From Cristatella mucedo (Eukaryota > Bryozoa > Phylactolaemata > Cristatellidae): a DNA stretch of 64,000 nt. A program made the position numbers and the translations under genes. The stretch spans positions 428,501 to 492,500 of the forward strand of contig WPIO01000128.1 in the NCBI GenBank assembly GCA_009760855.2, in the 5' to 3' direction. Shown here one piece after another: positions 19,116-32,097 of this stretch (the first letter of the stretch is position 1; every line of letters starts with the position of its first letter). The notes below the pieces were generated by a model that searched no databases, had not been told where the DNA came from, and saw nothing but the letters and a program-made list of their open reading frames with translations.

Positions 19116-19361
19116 CAAATTGTTGTGTTACTATTACTGTGGCCTAATAGTGTTGTGTTGTTAAGCTACTGCGCGAGGGCACACCATTGACGCTGTGGAG
19201 CCAGCTTGGCTGGGCGAGACGACAGGCTAGCGAAGTTCAGTAGGCGTAGCCTGCCCTTCCTTGACGGGCCGGGCTCGCTCTTGACCTTGCGTAGCGGGAC
19301 CTCGGCAGGAAGGCCTGTGCGTGGCGACCGGGAAGGAAGAGTCACGACGGCGACGCGGCAG

Positions 19362-19374
19362 AGAGAGGGAGAGA

Positions 19375-19448
<74 letters not shown>
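19362..19448. repeat. GA/TC microsatellite
   Basis: Almost pure GA run. The predicted RERERE and SLSLSL frames on the two strands are artefacts. Confidence 0.95.
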
Positions 19449-19554
19449 AGCAGCTGCTGCGCTGTTGCACCGCACGCGAGCGTCCGCTGTTGAATACATC
19501 CGCCCGTTGAATATCGAGCTGAGGTGTATGTGCGCCGTTTAATTAAACTTCAAT

Positions 19555-19557
<3 letters not shown>

Positions 19558-19645
<88 letters not shown>

Positions 19646-19646
19646 C
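19558..19646. repeat. CA microsatellite passing into TA
   Basis: About 35 CA units followed by about 8 TA units. Confidence 0.95.
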
Positions 19647-20289
19647 ATATTGATGATTTCCAGCGAAGTCATATCGTACGTTTACTCCCCAACTATGCCC
19701 AGAGCATCGCCGAACTTCACGGCTCAAAGCTACGAGAGCAGCTCCATGAATATGACATGAGCTAGGCTTTCATGCCCCCAAGACACATTTTACGACAAAA
19801 CCAGTTTCTAAAGAATATGTAATTTATTCATTTTTGTAGCGCAGGACTCGAGACCGTCACCTCGGTCGCCATAGGTTAGCACATTACCTAGGGCTTATCA
19901 AGTGACTTGGTCATTGTATTTCAGAAACCTGAAATATAGTGAATAATATCTCGGCTGACGTCATTAGCGTGACGTAGGACGCCAGCGCTTGAGAAACTAC
20001 AGGCTATCCCAAAATTTTGTAAGAGGTAAACTAGCAGCAAGAAAACAGTTGAACGACAAGTTTTTACTGTTTCAGCTCACGTGCTTTCAGAGCACATTAC
20101 GGAGGTGAATCATTGACCTTTTGCCGCGCCGTTCAAGCTTGAACTTTAAGTCCAAGTACCGAGTCGTGTCTTGACCCTCGATTTCGCGTGGCCGGGCACA
20201 GCCGTGCAGCTCGGCGGCGAACCTCTACGGTGCAAGGCGAAGTGGCGTCGTTTATAGAGTGTGAGCGTGCTTTCTGTCTTCATTTTGTC

Positions 20290-20400
20290 ACGTGATTCAT
20301 GTCTACTCCAAATCGTGCGATACGTATCTCCACTTTATCGTGTGAATTATTTCTCCTCTTTGTCACGTGAATCATGTCTCTTCTTTGCCACGTGCTGCGT
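20290..20400. repeat. Short E-box-containing repeat, about three diverged units
   Basis: TTTGTCACGTGA-TTCATGTCT occurs near 20,286 and again near 20,360, with a more diverged unit between and a further CCACGTG near 20,390. Confidence 0.4.
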
Positions 20401-20502
20401 GATATTTATTTTTTCGTTCGCTGCTGCCTAAAGGTTTATCTGCGCTCACTGTACTGGTGTACCGGTCATGATCGCCGAAAATGATTATTTCTAAGCCTTT
20501 AA

Positions 20503-20750
20503 TAATAATAATGACAGCAATAATAATACGTTTATAAAGCGCTCTGAGAGAACTGAATCTCTCTCTAGACACTTTACAGATGCTGCGTATAAAGCATTAC
20601 CGAAAGTTTGGCAGTAACACCCGCAAGCAGCAGTCACGCGGAAATAAGCAGGTACGTGCACACAGAGGACGAATCGCAAAGACCCGCCAAATTCCGTAAT
20701 ATAAAGGTGCTTTTTAAGATTTTTTAAATTGCGACGCTGCGACGTGCGTC
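20503..20750 (-). mobile_element. LINE family A 3' end, minus strand
   Basis: Begins with the AAT-repeat tail. The hairpin AAAGCGCTCTGAGAGAACT follows, then the 3' untranslated and last coding part (GGACGAATC...GACCC) as in the 43.4 kb copy. It lies just left of the satellite array. Confidence 0.65.
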
Positions 20751-20806
20751 GACAGTAATTTACCCGTGCTTGCTTTTCCTTTGCTAAGCGCTGTATAGCC
20801 AAACCT

Positions 20807-23800
20807 AGGCTACGCGGCAACGCGGCAACGCGGCTACGCGGCTACGCAGCAACGCGGCTACGCGGCTACGCGGCAACGCGGCTACGCGGCTACGCGGCTA
20901 CGCGGCTACGCGGCAACGCGGCTACGCGGCTACGCGGCTACGCGGCTACGCGGCAACGCGGCTACGCGGCAACGAGGCTACGCGGCAACGAGGCTACGCG
21001 GCAACGAGGCTACGCGGCAACGCGGCTACGCGGCAAACGCGGCAACGCGGCAACGGCAACGCGGCTACGCGGCAACGCGGCTACGCGGCAACGCGGCAAC
21101 GCGGCTACGCGGCTACGCGGCTACGCGGCAACGCGGCTACGCGGCTACGCGGCAACGCGGCAACGCGGCTACGCGGCTACGCGGCTACGCGGCAACGCGG
21201 CTACGCGGCAACGAGGCTACGAGGCTACGCGGCAACGCGGCAACGCGGCTACGCGGCAATGAGGCAACGCGGCTACGCGGCTACGCGGCAACGCGGCTAC
21301 GCGGCTACGCGGCAACGCGGCTACGCGGCAACGCGGCTACGCGGCTACGCGGCTACGCGGCAACGAGGCTACGCGGCTACGCGGCTACGCGGCTACGCGG
21401 CAACGCGGCAACGCGGCTACGCGGCTACGCGGCAACGCGGCTACGCGGCTACGCGGCTACGCGGCTACGCGGCTACGCGGCAACGCGGCAACGCGGCTAC
21501 GCGGCTACGCGGCAACGAGGCTACGCGGCAACGCGGCAACGCGGCTACGCGGCTACGCGGCAACGCGGCTACGCGGCTACGCGGCAACGCGGCTACGCGG
21601 CTACGCGGCTACGCGGCTACGCGGCTACGCGGCTACGCGGCTACGCGGCTACGCGGCTACGCGGCTACGCGGCTACGCGGCTACGCGGCTACGCGGCTAC
21701 GAGGCTACGCGGCTACGAGGCTACGCGGCTACGCGGCTACGAGGCTACGAGGCTACGAGGCTACGCGGCTACGAGGCAACGAGGCTACGCGGCAACGAGG
21801 CTACGCGGCAACGAGGCTACGCGGCAACGAGGCTACGCGGCTACGCGGCAACGAGGCTACGCGGCAACGAGGCTACGCGGCAACGAGGCTACGCGGCAAC
21901 GAGGCTACGCGGCAACGAGGCCACGCGGCAACGAGGCCACGCGGCCACGCGGCCACGCGGCCACGCGGCCACGCGGCCACGCGGCCACGCGGCAACGCGG
22001 CCACGCGGCCACGCGGCAACGCGGCCACGCGGCAACGCGGCAACGCGGCAACGCGGCTACGCGGCTACGCGGCTACGCGGCTACGCGGCTACGCGGCTAC
22101 GCGGCTACGCGGCTACGCGGCTACGCGGCTACGCGGCTACGAGGCTACGCGGCTACGAGGCTACGAGGCTACGAGGCTACGCGGCTACGCGGCTACGAGG
22201 CTACGAGGCTACGCGGCAACGAGGCTACGCGGCAACGAGGCTACGCGGCAACGAGGCTACGCGGCAACGAGGCTACGCGGCAACGAGGCTACGCGGCAAC
22301 GAGGCTACGCGGCAACGAGGCTACGCGGCAACGAGGCTACGCGGCAACGAGGCTACGCGGCTACGCGGCTACGCGGCTACGCGGCTACGAGGCTACGAGG
22401 CTACGAGGCTACGCGGCTACGAGGCTACGAGGCTACGAGGCTACGAGGCTACGAGGCTACGCGGCTACGAGGCTACGAGGCTACGAGGCTACGAGGCTAC
22501 GAGGCTACGCGGCAACGAGGCTACGCGGCAACGAGGCTACGCGGCTACGAGGCTACGCGGCTACGCGGCTACGCGGCTACGCGGCTACGCGGCTACGCGG
22601 CTACGCGGCTACGCGGCTACGCGGGCTACGCGGCTACGCGGCTACGCGGCTACGCGGCTACGCGGCTACGCGGCTACGCGGCTACGCGGCTACGCGGCTA
22701 CGCGGCTACGCGGCTACGCGGCTACGCGGCTACGCGGCTACGCGGCTACGCGGCTACGCGGCTACGCGGCTACGAGGGCTACGCGGCTACGCGGCTACGC
22801 GGCTACGCGGCTACGCGGCTACGAGGCTACGAGGCTACGAGGCTACGAGGCTACGAGGCTACGAGGCTACGCGGCAACGAGGCTACGCGGCAACGAGGCT
22901 ACGCGGCAACGAGGCTACGCGGCTACGAGGCTACGCGGCTACGCGGCTACGCGGCTACGCGGCTACGCGGCTACGCGGCTACGCGGCTACGAGGCTACGA
23001 GGCTACGAGGCTACGAGGCTACGAGGCTACGAGGCTACGCGGCTACGAGGCTACGCGGCTACGCGGCTACGCGGCTACGCGGCTACGCGGCTACGAGGCT
23101 ACGAGGCTACGAGGCTACGAGGCTACGAGGCTACGAGGCTACGAGGCTACGAGGCTACTACGAGGCTACGCGGCAACGAGGCTACGCGGCAACGAGGCTA
23201 CGCGGCAACGAGGCTACGCGGCTACGAGGCTACGCGGCTACGCGGCTACGCGGCTACGCGGCTACGAGGCTACGAGGCTACGAGGCTACGAGGCTACGAG
23301 GCTACGAGGCTACGAGGCTACGAGGCTACGCGGCTACGCGGCTACGAGGCTACGAGGCTACGAGGCTACGAGGCTACGAGGCTACGCGGCAACGAGGCTA
23401 CGCGGCAACGAGGCTACGCGGCAACGAGGCTACGCGGCAACGAGGCTACGCGGCAACGAGGCTACGCGGCAACGAGGCTACGCGGCAACGAGGCTACGCG
23501 GACAGAGGCTACGCGGCAACGAGGCTACGCGGCAACGAGGCTACGCGGCAACGAGGCTACGCGGCTACGCGGCTACGCGGCTACGAGGCTACGCGGCTAC
23601 GCGGCTACGCGGCTACGCGGCTACGCGGCTACGCGGCCACGCGGCCACGCGGCCACGCGGCCACGCGGCCACGCGGCCACGCGGCCACGCGGCCACGAGG
23701 CCACGAGGCCACGAGGCCACGAGGCCACGAGGCCACGAGGCCACGAGGCCACGAGGCCACGAGGCCACGAGGCCACGAGGCCACGAGGCCACGCGGCAAC

Positions 23801-26800
23801 GAGGCCACGCGGCAACGAGGCCACGCGGCAACGAGGCTACGCGGCTACGAGGCTACGAGGCTACGAGGCTACGCGGCTACGAGGCTGCGAGGCTACGCGG
23901 CTACGCGGCTACGCGACTACGCGGCTACGAGGCTACGAGGCTACGAGGCTACGAGGCTACGAGGCTACGAGGCTACGAGGCTACGAGGCTACGAGGCTAC
24001 GAGGCTACGAGGCTACGAGGCTACGAGGCTACGCGGCTACGCGGCTACGCGGCTACGAGGCTACGAGGCTACGAGGCTACGAGGCTACGCGGCAACGAGG
24101 CTACGCGGCAACGAGGCTACGCGGCAACGAGGCTACGCGGCAACGAGGCTACGCGGCAACGAGGCTACGCGGACAGAGGCTACGCGGCAACGAGGCTACG
24201 CGGCAACGAGGCTACGCGGCTACGCGGCAACGAGGCTACGCGGTTACGCGGCTACGCGGCTACGCGGCTACGCGGCTACGCGGCTACGCGGCTACGCGGC
24301 TACGCGGCCACGCGGCCACGCGGCCACGCGGCCACGCGGCCACGCGGCCACGCGGCAACGCGGCCACGCGGCCACGCGGCCACGCGGCCACGCGGCCACG
24401 CGGCCACGCGGCCACGCGGCCACGCGGCAACGCGGCCACGCGGCCAAGAGGCCACGAGGCCACGAGGCCACGAGGCCACGAGGCCACGAGGCCACGAGGC
24501 CACGAGGCCACGAGGCCACGAGGCCACGAGGCCACGAGGCCACGAGGCCACGAGGCCACGAGGCCACGCGGCTACGAGGCCACGCGGCAACGAGGCCACG
24601 CGGCAACGAGGCCACGCGGCAACGAGGCTACGCGGCAACGAGGCTACGCGGCAACGAGGCTACGCGGACAGAGGCTACGCGGCAACGAGGCTACGCGGCA
24701 ACGAGGCTACGCGGCAACGAGGCTACGCGGACAGAGGCTACGCGGCAACGAGGCTACGCGGCAACGAGGCTACGCGGCTACGAGGCTACGAGGCTACGAG
24801 GCTACGAGGCTACGAGGCTACGAGGCTACGAGGCTACGAGGCTACGAGGCTACGCGGCTACGCGGCTACGCGGCTACGCGGCCACGCGGCTACGAGGCTA
24901 CGAGGCTACGAGGCTACGAGGCTACGAGGCTACGAGGCTACGCGGCAACGAGTCTACGCGGCAACGAGGCTACGCGGCAACGAGGCTACGCGGCTACGAG
25001 GCTACGCGGCTACGCGGCTACGCGGCTACGAGGCTACGAGGCTACGAGGCTACGAGGCTACGAGGCTACGAGGCTACGAGGCTACGAGGCTACGAGGCTA
25101 CGAGGCTACGAGGCTACGAGGCTACGAGGCTACGAGGCTACACGCGGCTACGAGGCTACGAGGCTACGAGGCTACGAGGCTACGAGGCTACGAGGCTACG
25201 AGGCTACGAGGCTACGAGGCTACGAGGCTACGCGCCTACGCGGCTACGCGGCTACGCGGCTACGCGGCTACGCGGCTACGCGGCTACGCGGCTACGCGGC
25301 TACGCGGCTACGCGGCTACGCGGCTACGCGGCTACGCGGCTACGCGGCTACGCGGCTACGCGGCTACGCGGCTACGGGGCTACGGGGCTACGGGGCTACG
25401 AGGCTACGGGGCTACGAGGCTACGGGGCTACGCGGCTACGCGGCTACGAGGCTACGAGGCTACGAGGCTACGAGGCTACGAGGCTACGAGGCTACGAGGC
25501 AACGAGGCTACGAGGCAACGAGGCAACGAGGCTACGAGGCAACGAGGCTACGAGGCAACGAGGCTACGAGGCAACGAGGCTACGAGGCAACGAGGCTACG
25601 AGGCAACGAGGCTACGAGGCAACGAGGCTACGAGGCAACGAGGCTACGAGGCTACGAGGCTACGCGGCTACGCGGCTACGCGGCTACGCGGCTACGAGGC
25701 TACGCGGCAACGAGGCTACGCGGCAACGAGGCTACGCGGCAACGAGGCTACGCGGCAACGAGGCTACGCGGCAACGAGGCTACGCGGCAACGAGGCTACG
25801 CGGCAACGAGGCTACGAGGCTACGCGGCTACGCGGCTACGCGGCTACGAGGCTACGAGGCTACGAGGCTACGAGGCTACGAGGGCTACGCGGCTACGAGG
25901 CTACGAGGCTACGAGGCTACGAGGCTACGAGGCTACGAGGCTACGAGGCTACGAGGCTACGAGGCTACGAGGCTACGAGGCTACGCGGCTACGAGGCTAC
26001 GCGGCTACGAGGCTACGCGGCTACGAGGCTACGCGGCAACGAGGCTACGCGGCAACGAGGGCTACGCGGCAACGCGGCTACGCGGCGGCGAGGCGGCTAC
26101 GCGGCTACGCGGCTACGCGGCTTACGAGGCTACGCGGCTACGCGGGCTACGCGGCTACGCGCGGCTACGCGGCTACGCGGCTACGCGGCTACGCGGCCAC
26201 GCGGCTACGCGGCCACGCGGGCCACGCGGCTACGCGGCACGAGGCCACGCGGCCACGCGGCCACGAGGGCCACGCGGCCACGCGGCCACGCGGCCACGAG
26301 GCCACGAGGCCACGAGGCCACGCGGGCCACGAGGCCACGAGGCCACGAGGCCACGAGGCCACGAGGCCACGAGGCACGAGGCCACGAGGCCACGAGGCCA
26401 CGAGGCCACGAGGCACGCGCAACGGCACGAGGCTAAGAGGCCACGAGGCTACGCGGCAACGAGGCTACGCGGCTACGAGGCTACGCGGCTACGAGGCTAC
26501 GCGGCAACGAGGCTACGCGGCAACGAGGCTACGCGGCAACGAGGCTACGCGGCAACGAGGCTACGCGGCAGGCTTACGAGGCTACGCGGCTACGAGGCTA
26601 CGAGGCTACGAGGAGGCTACGAGGCTACGCGGGCTACGCGGCTACGAGGCTACGCGGCTACGAGGCTACGAGGCTACGAGGCTACGAGGCTACGCGGCAA
26701 CGAGGCTACGCGGCTACGAGGCTACGCGGCTACGCGGCTACGCGGCTACGAGGCTACGCGGCTACGAGGCTACGCGGCTACGCGGCTACGAGGCTACGAG

Positions 26801-29800
26801 GCTACGAGGCTACGAGGCTACGAGGCTACGAGGCTACGAGGCTACGAGGCTACGCGCCTACGCTGGGCTACGAGGCTACGAGGCGGCTACGCGGGCTACG
26901 CGGCTACGAGGCTACGCGGCTACGAGGCTACGAGGCTACGCGGGCTACGCGGCTACGACCGCTACGCGGCCACGCGGCTACGCGGCTACGAGGCTACGAG
27001 GCTACGAGGCTACGAGGCTACGCGGCTACGCGGCTACGCGGCTACGCGGCTACGCGGCTACGCGGCTACGAGGCTACGCGGCTACGAGGCTACGAGCTAC
27101 GAGGCTACGCGGCTACGCGGCTACGCGGCTACGCGGCTACGCGGCTACGCGGCTACGCGGCTACGAGGCTACGCGGCTACGAGGCTACGAGGCTACGAGG
27201 CTACGCGGCTACGAGGCTACGCGGCTACGAGGCTACGAGGCTACGCGGCTACGAGGCTACGAGGCTACGAGGCTACGAGGCTACGAGGCTACGGCTTACG
27301 AGGCTACGCGGCTACGAGGCTACGAGGCTACGAGGCTACGAGGCTACGAGGCCACGCGGCCACGCGGCCACGCGGCTACGAGGCTACGCACGAGGCTACG
27401 CGGCTACGCGGCTACGCGGCTACGCGGCTACGAGGCTACGAGGCTACGAGGCTACGCGGCTACGAGGCTACGCGGCTACGCGGCTACGCGGCTACGAGGC
27501 TACGCGGCTACGCGGCTACGCGGCTACGCGGCTACGCGGCTACGAGGCTACGCGGGCAACGCGGCTACGGGCTACGCGGCTACGCGGCTACGCGGCTACG
27601 CGGCTACGCGGCTACGCGGCTACGCGGCTACGCGGCTACGCGGCTACGAGGCTACGCGGCAACGAGGCTACGCGGCAACGAGGCTACGCGGCAACGAGGC
27701 TACGCGGCAACGAGGCTACGCGGCAACGAGGCTACGCGGCAACGAGGCTACGAGGCTACGAGGCTACGCGGCTACGCGGCTACGCGGCTACGCGGCTACG
27801 CGGCTACGCGGCAACGCGGCTACGCGGCAACGCGGCTACGCGGCAACGAGGCTACGCGGCTACGCGGCAACGAGGCTACGCGCTACGGGCTACGCGGCTA
27901 CGCGGCGACGCGGCTACGCGGCTACGACGCTACGCGGCTACGAGGCTACGAGGCTACGAGGCTACGAGGCTACGCGCGGCTACGCGGCTACGCGGCTACG
28001 AGGCTACGCGGCTACGAGGCTACGAGGCTACGCGGCTACGAGGCTACGCGGCAACGAGGCTACGCGGCAACGAGGCTACGCGGCAACGAGGCTACGCGGC
28101 AACGAGGCTACGCGGCAACGAGGCTACGCGGCAACGAGGCTACGCGGCAACGCGGCTACGCGGCTACGCGGCTACGCGGCCACGCGGCTACGCGGCAACG
28201 AGGCTACGCGGCAACGCGGCTACGCGGCTACGCGGCTACGCGGCTACGCGGCTACGCGGCTACGCGGCTACGCGGCTACGCGGCTACGAGGCTACGAGGC
28301 TACGAGGCTACGCGGCTACGCGGCTACGCGGCTACGCGGCTACGCGGCTACGAGGCTACGAGGCTACGAGGCTACGCGGCTACGAGGGCTACGAGGCTAC
28401 GAGGCTACGAGGCTACGAGGCTACGAGGCTACGAGGCTACGCGGCAACGACGAGGCTACGAGGCTACGCGGCTACGAGGCTACGAGGCTACGCGGCAACG
28501 AGGCTACGCGGCAACGAGGCTACGCGGCAACGAGGCTACGCGGCAACGAGGCTACGCGGCAACGAGGCTACGCGGCTACGCGGCTACGCGGCTACGCGGC
28601 TACGCGGCTACGAGGCTACGCGGCTACGAGGCTACGCGGCTACGAGGCTACGAGGCTACGAGGCTACGAGGCTACGAGGCTACGAGGCTACGAGGGCTAC
28701 GAGGCTACGCGGCTACGAGGCTACGCGGCTACGAGGGTACGAGGCTACGCTACGCTACGAGGCTACGCTACGGCTACGAGGCTACGAGGCTACGAGGCTA
28801 CGAGGCTACGAGGCTACGAGGCTACGAGGCTACGAGGGCTACGAGGCTACGAGGCTACGGGGCTACGGGGCTACGAGGCTACGCGGCTACGCGGCTACGC
28901 GGCTACGAGGCTACGCGGCTACGCGGCTACGCGGCTACGCGGCTACGCGGCTACGCGGCTACGCGGCTACGCGGCTACGCGGCTACGCGGCTACGCGGCT
29001 ACGCGGCTACGCGGCTACGCGGCTACGAGGGCTACGAGGCTACGAGGCTACGAGGCTACGAGGCTACGAGGCTACGCGGCTACGCGGCTACGAGGCTACG
29101 CGGCAACGAGGCTACGCGGCAACGAGGCTACGCGGCTACGAGGCTACGAGGCTACGAGGCTACGAGGCTACGAGGCTACGAGGCTACGCGGCTACGCGGC
29201 TACGAGGCTACGAGGGTACGAGGCTACGCGGCTACGAGGCTACGAGGCTACGCGGCTACGCGGCTACGCGGCTACGCGGCGCTACGCGGCTACGCGGCTA
29301 CGCGGCTACTACGGCTACGCGAGGCTACGCGGCAACGAGGCTACGCTACGAGGCTACGCGGCAACGAGGCTACGCGGCTACGCGGCTACGCGGCTACGCG
29401 GCTACGCGGCTACGCGGCTACGCGGCTACGAGGCTACGCGGCTACGAGGCTACGCGGCTACGAGGCTACGAGGCTACGAGGCTACGAGGCAACGAGGCTA
29501 CGCGGCAACGAGGCTACGCGGCAACGAGGCTACGCGGCAACGAGGCTACGCGGCAACGAGGCTACGCGGCAACGAGGCTACGCGGCAACGAGGCTACGCG
29601 GCAACGAGGCTACGCGGCAACGAGGCTACGCGGCAACGAGGCTACGCGGCAACGAGGCTACGAGGCTACGAGGCTACGAGGCTACGAGGCTACGCGGCAA
29701 CGAGGCTACGAGGCTACGAGGCTACGAGGCTACGAGGCTACGAGGCTACGAGGCTACGAGGCTACGAGGCTACGAGGCTACGAGGCTACGAGGCTACGAG

Positions 29801-30337
29801 GCTACGAGGCTACGAGGCTACGAGGCTACGAGGCTACGAGGCTACGAGGCTACGAGGCTACGAGGCTACGCGGCTACGAGGCTACGAGGCTACGAGGCTA
29901 CGAGGCTACGCGGCTACGAGGCTACGAGGCTACGAGGCTACGAGGCTACGAGGCTACGAGGCTACGAGGCTACGAGGCTACGAGGCTACGAGGCTACGAG
30001 GCTACGAGGCTACGAGGCTACGAGGCTACGAGGCTACGAGGCTACGAGGCTACGAGGCTACGAGGCTACGAGGCTACGAGGCTACGAGGCTACGAGGGCT
30101 ACGAGGCTACGAGGCTACGAGGCTACGAGGCTACGAGGCTACGAGGCTACGAGGCTACGAGGCTACGAGGCTACGAGGCTACGAGGCTACGAGGCTACGA
30201 GGCTACGAGGCTACGAGGCTACGAGGCTACGAGGCTACGAGGCTACGAGGCTACGAGGCTACGAGGCTACGAGGCTACGAGGCTACGAGGCTACGAGGCT
30301 ACGAGGCTACGAGGCTACGAGGCTACGAGGCTACGCG
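20807..30337. repeat. 8-bp satellite array, about 9.5 kb and 1,190 units
   Basis: The unit is GGCTACGC with two variable sites: C[T/A/C]ACG[C/A]GG covers nearly all units. Left and centre are mixtures; CCACG-type units cluster at 21,915-22,030, 23,630-23,830, 24,300-24,620 and 26,190-26,440. A 16-bp dimer (CTACGCGGCAACGAGG) is tandemly amplified in several places. From about 29,640 to the end the array is almost pure CTACGAGG. Single-base indels concentrate between 26,100 and 29,400. Plus-strand frames are stop-free whichever variant occurs, giving a spurious 1,725-codon frame. Flanks are a LINE A tail on the left and unrecognised host DNA on the right. Confidence 0.97.
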
Positions 30338-31520
30338 TTTGAAAACAGCGTCCCCTATTCACTATTCCTGGCGCTTCCGAAACTGAATAAAGGCAGTCAG
30401 TAAACGGCAACCCGCAGCTGAACAGCAGGAAGGATACGGACGACATTTGACATACACGACATTTCCTATTTACGGACGACATTTGACATACGACATTTGC
30501 GGCAGCCTCGCGTCCCTCCTTTAGCGTTGGCTAGAGCCAAGTGAATGTGCTGGCTTATTAGAACCCTTGGAGCTCATAAATGTCTTATTTTCCAGGGTCT
30601 GCCCTGCAATCCGACCACAGTGCAGTCAGTGCATGCTCAGCTTACCACAGGCCAAGTCCCCGTCCGCCGCTGTCATGCCTCTTCTGCGGCGGCGGCGGTC
30701 CTAGCGAGGCCTTTCCTTCGTTGCGCGGCCACATGCTCTAACGTGCGTTCGCGTACTAGACGAAGAATTTGCGACGCGTAGACTCGGCGATATCGCTCAT
30801 TCTCGCTTAATGCCGCCGCAGCTGCTGTCCCAGGGGTGCCATTCGCGGATGCTGACAGCCGCCCACCAATAGAAACTTTCAATTAGACGCCGACGTTGGC
30901 GCTGGGTGCGAATTTGTGGCGGCCCGTGAGCCGCCGTCGAGTCTGTCGTCCAGGTAGCCGGCGCAGCACGCTCCCACGAGCTAACTAGGCGGCGCGCCGC
31001 CCGCCTGCCTAAACGGAGCGAGCCGATTCGCTGGCTACTCGCGATTATAGCGCTAGCAGACTAGTAGTCGTCAGCCTGCGCTCGACCTACAACCGTGCAG
31101 ACGTCGTGGCTGGTACGAGAAGTGTATAATAAATGTGTGTGTATTTGTGTGTCTGTGTGCGTGCGTGTGTATAATAAATAAGGACGAAAAACGTCGTAGG
31201 CACGGGCGTAAAGTGGCGGGGATCGGGCCGCCGAGGTAAACCTTGGTAGCCGCGGTAAAAACCACAGCCAGTGCAGGTGGGGGAAGGGGAGACCACGATC
31301 GACGTCGGCTGCTCTGCTTCGCTGAGATTGCCTCTCGCAGGGCATCGCCCTTCCCAGCAGCCAAGCAAGGGCGGCGGAGTTAGCTTTAGCAGAGGGTGGG
31401 ATCTACAAGCGCGGCCTCGGGTCGCCACGTTCATCCACTTAACGCCAAGCGGGCGTGAGAGTGTGGAGTTAAGTGTCAACGCCCAAGTTGTCAACGCCCA
31501 AAGCGTGAACGGCCCACCAG
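30338..31520. other. Host DNA right of the satellite, no supported gene
   Basis: A short repeat (CGGACGACATTTGACATAC) occurs near 30,437 and 30,474. The stretch 30,650-31,060 is CpG-rich, and a TG-rich run lies near 31,135-31,175. Frames of 70-156 codons overlap on both strands without family signatures. Confidence 0.4.
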
Positions 31521-31526
31521 AAGGGC

Positions 31527-31726
31527 ACTGGCACTGTTGCATGCTGCCACTAACCATGCTTGCAGGCTGACCCTGTGCAGATCACCCACCCCTAGTATTG
31601 TTATTGTTTACAGAGCATGCTACCACTAACCATTCGATCGTGCTTCTTTTGCAGCAAATGTAAAGCTCCTAGAAGGAGATTTGAGTTCTCTGAGGGCACT
31701 ATACCAAGTGTATTATTATTATTAAC
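31527..31726 (+). mobile_element. LINE family A 3' end
   Basis: CATGCTGCCACTAACC, then GCAGCAAATGTAAAGC, the hairpin (GAGATTTGAGTTCTCTGAGG) and an ATT tail match the other copies. Confidence 0.75.
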
Positions 31727-31794
31727 TGACTAGGACATTTGAAAGGCTAGCAACGCATCGGTTCCAAACATAATTTACGAGGTATTTGCGATAA

Positions 31795-31950
31795 TAAAAA
31801 CAATAATTCACTTGTATAGCGCCCTAAGAGAGCTTCATATCTCTTCAGGCACTTCAAATATGTCTCGGGGCACGAGCCCATGACTCCGGCCATCGAATAC
31901 ATTCACCTTGACCTAACTCAGGGCGAGCGCCTTAACGGCTGGGCCAAACT
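31795..31950 (-). mobile_element. SINE family 1, minus strand, diverged
   Basis: TAGCGCCCTAAGAGAGCT hairpin tail, ATGTCTCGGGGCACGAGCCC centre, and a degraded tRNA-like head ending GGCTGGGCCAAACT. Confidence 0.65.
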
Positions 31951-31969
31951 AGTGTGGCGATGTGTGGAC

Positions 31970-32097
31970 TCTGTGTGCTTGTGCGTGCTGATAATGAGCT
32001 TGTCTTCACAACCCATACTGCCATGCTTCCTTTACTGTATAAAGTGCCCAGCAATAGATTGAGTTATCTGAGGGCACCATAACAGTTTATTATTATT
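31970..32097 (+). mobile_element. LINE family A 3' end, diverged
   Basis: GTGCTTGTGCGTGCTGA, then AAAGTGCCCAGCAATAGATT and TTATCTGAGGGCACC with an ATT tail. Confidence 0.55.

Noticed and set aside
21259-26436. A 1,725-codon open frame with RGYAATRL-type repeats
   Set aside because: It is the 8-bp satellite read through. No variant unit creates a plus-strand stop, and the unit length is not a multiple of three. No start context, splice site or selection is evident. The antisense Trp/Pro/Arg-rich frames at 23.6-24.6 and 26.2 kb exist only where CCACG units remove TAG.
20807-30337. CRISPR-like array
   Set aside because: Units are 8 bp and contiguous, with no spacers, in a eukaryotic context.
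31061-31570. Overlapping frames of 94-156 codons on both strands
   Set aside because: They share a GC-rich stretch and a TG-rich run, have no domain, and shadow one another.
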